Shown here one piece after another: positions 62,591 to 64,000 of a stretch of DNA of 64,000 bases; the first letter of the stretch is position 1, and every line of letters begins with the position of its first letter. The DNA comes from Streptosporangium lutulentum (GTDB taxonomy: Bacteria; Actinomycetota; Actinomycetes; Streptosporangiales; Streptosporangiaceae). The translations under genes and the position numbers were made by a program. The stretch covers positions 124,001 through 188,000 of the forward strand of contig NZ_JAUSQU010000003.1 of the NCBI RefSeq assembly GCF_030811455.1, in the 5' to 3' direction. Below the pieces are notes generated by a model, which saw only the letters and a program-made list of their open reading frames with translations, was not told the DNA's origin and made no database searches.

Positions 62591-62862
62591 CGCCGCAGAT
62601 GATGAGCCGACACACTTCAGCACGAGCCCGTATGAGGCGTGCCCTCGGCGCACGAGGCCGGCTGCCGTGCTTCGCATGCTGGCGCCACCCCATCGAGCAA
62701 CAACAAAGGTGGCGCGATCGCAGTCGAGGCCCTGTTCACCACAGCTCGCACCGACCACACACTCCCGGCGCGAAACGAGCCCGACCAAGCACGATAAGCC
62801 AAACCGCACCACAGAAAAACACCAAAAAGTACACATCGAATGAACGTTCTAAGGAGGTGTGA
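62587..62862 (+). CDS. Small basic CxxCWxH protein, cassette copy 1 (91 aa)
   Basis: GTG 62587 overlaps the preceding TGA (GTGA), and its own TGA overlaps the next ATG (TGATG), so translation is coupled on both sides. The product opens with M-M-S-R-H, is Arg-rich and has C-F-A-C-W-R-H, a possible partial zinc site. The paralogue at 63686 keeps C-x-x-C-W-x-H, and many differences between the two fall at third codon positions of this frame, which supports it as coding. The last 30 residues run through duplicated leader DNA and may be accidental. The function is unknown. Confidence 0.55.
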   Translation: MTPQMMSRHTSARARMRRALGARGRLPCFACWRHPIEQQQRWRDRSRGPVHHSSHRPHTPGAKRARPSTISQTAPQKNTKKYTSNERSKEV

Positions 62863-63689
62863 TGGCAGACCTGTCCATTAATGATCGCCAGCTCCGAGCA
62901 GAAGCAATGCTCCGCACCCATTCTGCAGGTCAAGACCAGACGCCAAGAGAGCTCGTAACCGCAGCAATCGCCGACCTGCTTTTCTACGCGGAGAGCGAAA
63001 TCCCACATGAAATATTGACCGCAGGTATCCAGGATTATTCCTCCCAACTGGCCAGGGACGACCCGACGCCGGTGACAGGGGCGGAAGCCTATACGATATT
63101 CGCAAGTCGAATGGTCGACGAGCTACTGTATGAGGCCAACCGAATTAATGGCACGAATGCGGAGGGGGTGCTACGAGAAACCAGACATTCAAGCCTGCTG
63201 GATACGCGCGAAGACCTCGAAGAAGGCACTGTACTTGACGTAGATGACATCGATTTCTCTCGGGTCCGAGAGTCGGTTCAGGCGTATAATGATCACATTG
63301 CCAAACAGCGAGCGGATGGAGCCGTATACACCGCCGCTTGGGAGGACTACGTCTACGGCCGGCCGTCTGCTTCACCGGCCGCTCAACGGTTTTTCGAACA
63401 CTGGAATAGCCAACCCAGCTACCGGCAGGCCGCCGAGGACATGCGTCAGGCGCTGAAGGCCGCCGGGCAGTCGATCATTCCTGCTCCCGATCCTGTTCAG
63501 GTAGCCCAAGCCGTCGCCGATGGCGTCGACGGGGTGAGCTCAGCGGTTGCTCTGTCCTTTCCCGCCAGCGCCGCTCAGCGATTGGCACACTCCCAACAGA
63601 GCGCAGCGTCCGGTAGCGGCGATGAGCTGCAGCGTCCTGCCAATCCCGCCTTGGGTGGTCGTTCCGCGCAGGGAGAGACCGGACGGTGA
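62862..63689 (+). CDS. Motif-tagged satellite protein, cassette copy 2 (275 aa)
   Basis: This paralogue of the 61898 gene starts at ATG 62862 behind the same AAGGAGG leader. It keeps the N-terminal block (S-I-N-D-R-Q-L-R-A-E-A-M-L-R-T) and the C-terminal block (L-S-F-P-A-S-A-A-Q-R-L-A-H-S-Q-Q). The centre, unrelated to copy 1, is about 45 residues longer and includes Y-T-A-A-W-E-D-Y-V-Y-G-R. The C-terminal motif here is the clearest example of F-P-x-S-x-A-x-R-L-A. The stop overlaps the following GTG (GTGA). The family is unknown; soluble, with no signal peptide. Confidence 0.75.
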   Translation: MADLSINDRQLRAEAMLRTHSAGQDQTPRELVTAAIADLLFYAESEIPHEILTAGIQDYSSQLARDDPTPVTGAEAYTIFASRMVDELLYEANRINGTNAEGVLRETRHSSLLDTREDLEEGTVLDVDDIDFSRVRESVQAYNDHIAKQRADGAVYTAAWEDYVYGRPSASPAAQRFFEHWNSQPSYRQAAEDMRQALKAAGQSIIPAPDPVQVAQAVADGVDGVSSAVALSFPASAAQRLAHSQQSAASGSGDELQRPANPALGGRSAQGETGR

Positions 63690-63931
63690 GGCCGCAGATG
63701 ATGAGCCGACATGCTTCAGTGCGAGCCCGCATGAGGCGCGCCCCCGGCGCACGAGGTTGGCGGCCGTGTACCGCGTGCTGGCAGCACCGAGAGCACCACG
63801 ATCGTGGTCAATGCGCCGCCCATCCTCAACATGCCGCCTCGTCGCCTCGTGTGCGCGGCGGCTCACGCCAAGGTCGGCCCGACCTCCGACGCAACCACCG
63901 GATCATGATCGCTCACGTGCGGTGTTCATGA
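63686..63931 (+). CDS. Small basic CxxCWxH protein, cassette copy 2 (81 aa)
   Basis: This is the paralogue of the 62587 gene, with the same M-M-S-R-H opening and C-T-A-C-W-Q-H motif but a different C-terminal half. It starts at GTG overlapping the stop of the tagged gene (GTGA), and its TGA overlaps the next ATG (ATGA at 63928-63931). The position and coupling match copy 1. The function is unknown. Confidence 0.55.
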   Translation: MRPQMMSRHASVRARMRRAPGARGWRPCTACWQHREHHDRGQCAAHPQHAASSPRVRGGSRQGRPDLRRNHRIMIAHVRCS

Positions 63932-64000
63932 CGAGCTCTTCTGCCATCGAGACCGAGCGCTCTGTTGTCCGATTGAACTTCTGGGCTCAGAACTTCTATC
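63928..64000 (+). CDS. Start of a further gene, cut by the window end
   Basis: ATG 63928 overlaps the preceding stop (ATGA). Twenty-four codons are visible (M-T-S-S-S-A-I-E-T-E-R-S-V-V-R-L-N-F-W-A-Q). This is too little to identify, but coupling shows it belongs to the same transcription unit. Confidence 0.5.
   Translation, partial: MTSSSAIETERSVVRLNFWAQNFY

Larger units (their letters stand above)
61806..62924 (+). repeat. Direct repeat spanning the giant gene's 3' end and the cassette start
   Basis: About 150 bp from 61806 (GCGAAACGAACCCGACCAAG..., including the giant stop codon, the leader CGAATGAACGTTCTAAGGAGG and the first codons of the next gene) recurs from about 62771, 964 bp downstream, with a few changes. 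It marks a tandem duplication of the [230-aa gene + small CxxC gene] cassette. The copy kept a vestige of the giant protein's last codons (N-E-P-D-Q-A-R-stop at 62774-62797). Confidence 0.85.

Overview
The window is high-GC actinomycete DNA, most likely from Streptosporangiales or a relative. The signs are an XRE/DUF5753 regulator with its DUF397 partner, two SAM-dependent methyltransferases of the DUF574 (Methyltransf_19) family, an AfsR/SARP-type regulator, cytochrome P450s, a membrane NACHT ATPase and GTG starts throughout. I see no rRNA, tRNA, CRISPR array or phage structural gene. It reads as an accessory region, and the right half looks like part of a conjugative or plasmid-type element.

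Left half (1-27 kb). Small transcription units follow one another: a short hypothetical gene; an XRE/DUF397 pair flanked by inverted repeats; an RsbW-like ATPase; a DUF574 methyltransferase; an MFS exporter followed by a possible PD-(D/E)XK protein; and a NACHT membrane protein with an internal 122-bp duplication. Next is a tight four-gene minus-strand operon encoding an Rv2949c-like chorismate lyase, a P450-like protein without the haem cysteine, a proline-rich protein and DAHP synthase. It looks like a small shikimate/chorismate-derived metabolite operon. A second DUF574 methyltransferase, a SARP/NB-ARC regulator divergent from a hypothetical/P450 pair, an IS630 remnant, a hypothetical gene and an XRE/TPR regulator follow.

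Junction (27-31 kb). An intact ISAzo13-family element (27275-29025, TAA target duplication) splits a 230-aa gene whose two halves rejoin in frame. Beyond it lie a PIN toxin with a 47-aa putative antitoxin and a truncated zeta toxin.

Right half (31-64 kb). One open frame of 30.8 kb encodes about 10,257 aa. It combines tandem repeat domains, an SF1/UvrD-like helicase, an N6-adenine DNA methyltransferase (GNVPFG type) and an SNF2-like helicase. The methyltransferase/SNF2 module is the kind carried by conjugative transposons (Tn1549-like) and recalls phage P1 DarB, so it fits the 'polyvalent protein' idea. A TnpV-like gene with its own strong RBS lies in another frame inside the linker between the SF1 and methyltransferase parts. 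Downstream is a coupled chain made of two duplicated [230-275 aa protein + small CxxCWxH protein] cassettes and the start of another gene. The giant protein, both cassette proteins and the IS-disrupted protein share a C-terminal motif, roughly F-P-x-[SG]-x-[AS]-x-[RQ]-L-[AG]. My best candidate for an undescribed system is this set: a giant methyltransferase/helicase with small satellite proteins carrying the same C-terminal tag, possibly a packaging, translocation or assembly signal. The tag's function is inference.
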